Origin: an uncultured Clostridia bacterium
GTDB taxonomy: Bacteria; Bacillota; Clostridia; HGM11327
NCBI GenBank assembly: GCA_905210525.1
Contig: CAJLXE010000011.1
Coordinates: forward strand, 1-15,991
Direction of reading: 5' to 3'
DNA: 15,991 nt
Shown here: positions 15,484-15,991 of the stretch, one piece after another
How the letters are laid out: each line of letters starts with the position of its first letter
Numbering within the stretch: position 1 is the first letter of the stretch
The notes under the pieces: generated by a model
What the model was told of the DNA's origin: nothing
Databases searched by the model: none
What the model saw: only the letters and a program-made list of their open reading frames with translations
Made by a program: the position numbers and the translations under genes

Positions 15484-15919
15484 ATTTCAACTCACGCACC
15501 CCGTGTGAGGTGCGACAATCTGAATTCCCGTGTATTCGGTGAATTTCTGCATTTCAACTCACGCACCCCGTGTGAGGTGCGACACCACAATCGAATTGAA
15601 TTAAATATTTCGCGTAATTTCAACTCACGCACCCCGTGTGAGGTGCGACCAATAGTTCCCGTGAATTGTTCAGGCACACGAAATTTCAACTCACGCACCC
15701 CGTGTGAGGTGCGACCCGCGCGGATTGGTTTTTCCAGACGGGTCGGAAAATTTCAACTCACGCACCCCGCATGAGGTGCGACACCGCACGCGGTTCCCAA
15801 CATTTAAACAATTTAAAACATTTCAACTCACGCACCCCGCATGAGGTGCGACAAAGAAGATGAAAGTATCGGTTTTGTAGATGTAAATTTCAACTCACGC
15901 ACCCCGCATGAGGTGCGAC
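15484..15919 (-). CRISPR. CRISPR array, 7 repeats and 6 spacers, type I-C-like repeat
   Basis: Seven 33-bp repeats begin at 15484, 15551, 15617, 15683, 15750, 15820 and 15887. Spacers are 34, 33, 33, 34, 37 and 34 bp. Read on the minus strand the repeat starts GTCGCACCTCA and ends GTGCGTGAGTTGAAAT, with a CGCACC/GGTGCG stem. This resembles type I-C repeats, whose 3' end becomes the TTGAAAT crRNA handle, so transcription is probably leftward and the leader would lie to the right. The first four repeats carry GTGTGAGG and the last three GCATGAGG (plus strand); both altered bases lie in the hairpin loop. No cas gene is in the window, so the subtype is inferred from the repeat alone. Confidence 0.95.
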
Positions 15920-15991
15920 ACGACAACCCCGGCGCCAATGCTCATGGTTAATAAAGAAGCACAACAAAACAGGACAAGGACAGTCAGCCAC
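15920..15991. other. Right flank of the CRISPR array, unassigned
   Basis: These 72 nt follow the last full repeat. No further repeat appears where the next one would be expected (about 15953-15957). The sequence is not the AT-rich kind usual for a leader in its first 30 nt. One open plus-strand frame (from the ATG codons at 15945 and 15951) stays open to the window edge, but it is too short to identify. It may be a leader, or foreign DNA that interrupts the array. Confidence 0.4.

Noticed and set aside
15492..15774. Repetitive frames on both strands (repeated RTPCEVR or SHGVREL segments)
   Set aside because: They are translations of the CRISPR repeats, not proteins.

Overview
The window is almost entirely a division and cell wall (dcw) gene cluster on the minus strand, followed on the right by a short divergent gene pair and a CRISPR array. 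The organism looks like a member of the Bacillota, probably class Clostridia. Three things suggest this. MurE carries the DNPR motif of meso-diaminopimelate ligases. The division transpeptidase ends in two PASTA domains, as in Gram-positive PbpB/SpoVD/PBP2x proteins. The short FMN-binding protein looks like ones common in gut Clostridia. Intergenic DNA is AT-rich, Shine-Dalgarno sites are mostly AAGGAG-like, and TTG and GTG starts are used. The genus cannot be named from the sequence alone.

Positions 14186 down to 1 (minus strand), in transcription order: mraZ, rsmH, an ftsL-like gene, ftsI/spoVD-type transpeptidase, murE, murF, mraY, murD, ftsW, murA, ftsQ/divIB and murG, which runs off the left edge. 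Together they supply the regulator (MraZ), a 16S rRNA methyltransferase (RsmH), divisome parts (FtsL, FtsI, FtsW, FtsQ) and most of the route to lipid II. MurA makes the first committed step, MurD, MurE and MurF build the peptide, MraY moves it to the lipid carrier and MurG adds GlcNAc. FtsW and FtsI then polymerise and crosslink the product at the septum. murB, murC and ftsZ are not in the window.

Positions 14187-14520 form a divergent control region. Facing mraZ there is a near-consensus promoter (TTGAAA, 17 bp, TATAAT) whose spacer and -35 box overlap two AAAGTGG boxes exactly 10 bp apart. A second pair lies 41 bp further upstream. This fits MraZ binding-site architecture and suggests autoregulation. 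Facing right is a second good promoter (TTGCAA, 17 bp, TATAAT) for a two-gene unit: an FMN-binding split-barrel protein and a low-molecular-weight protein-tyrosine-phosphatase.

Positions 15484-15919 hold a seven-repeat CRISPR array with repeats of type I-C appearance, read on the minus strand. No cas gene is visible. The repeats fall into two blocks that differ at two adjacent loop bases. A possible decayed repeat lies to the left, and an unidentified flank runs to the right edge. I found no clear sign of a new system. The best leads are the MraZ operator layout, the murA leader structure and the two-haplotype CRISPR array.
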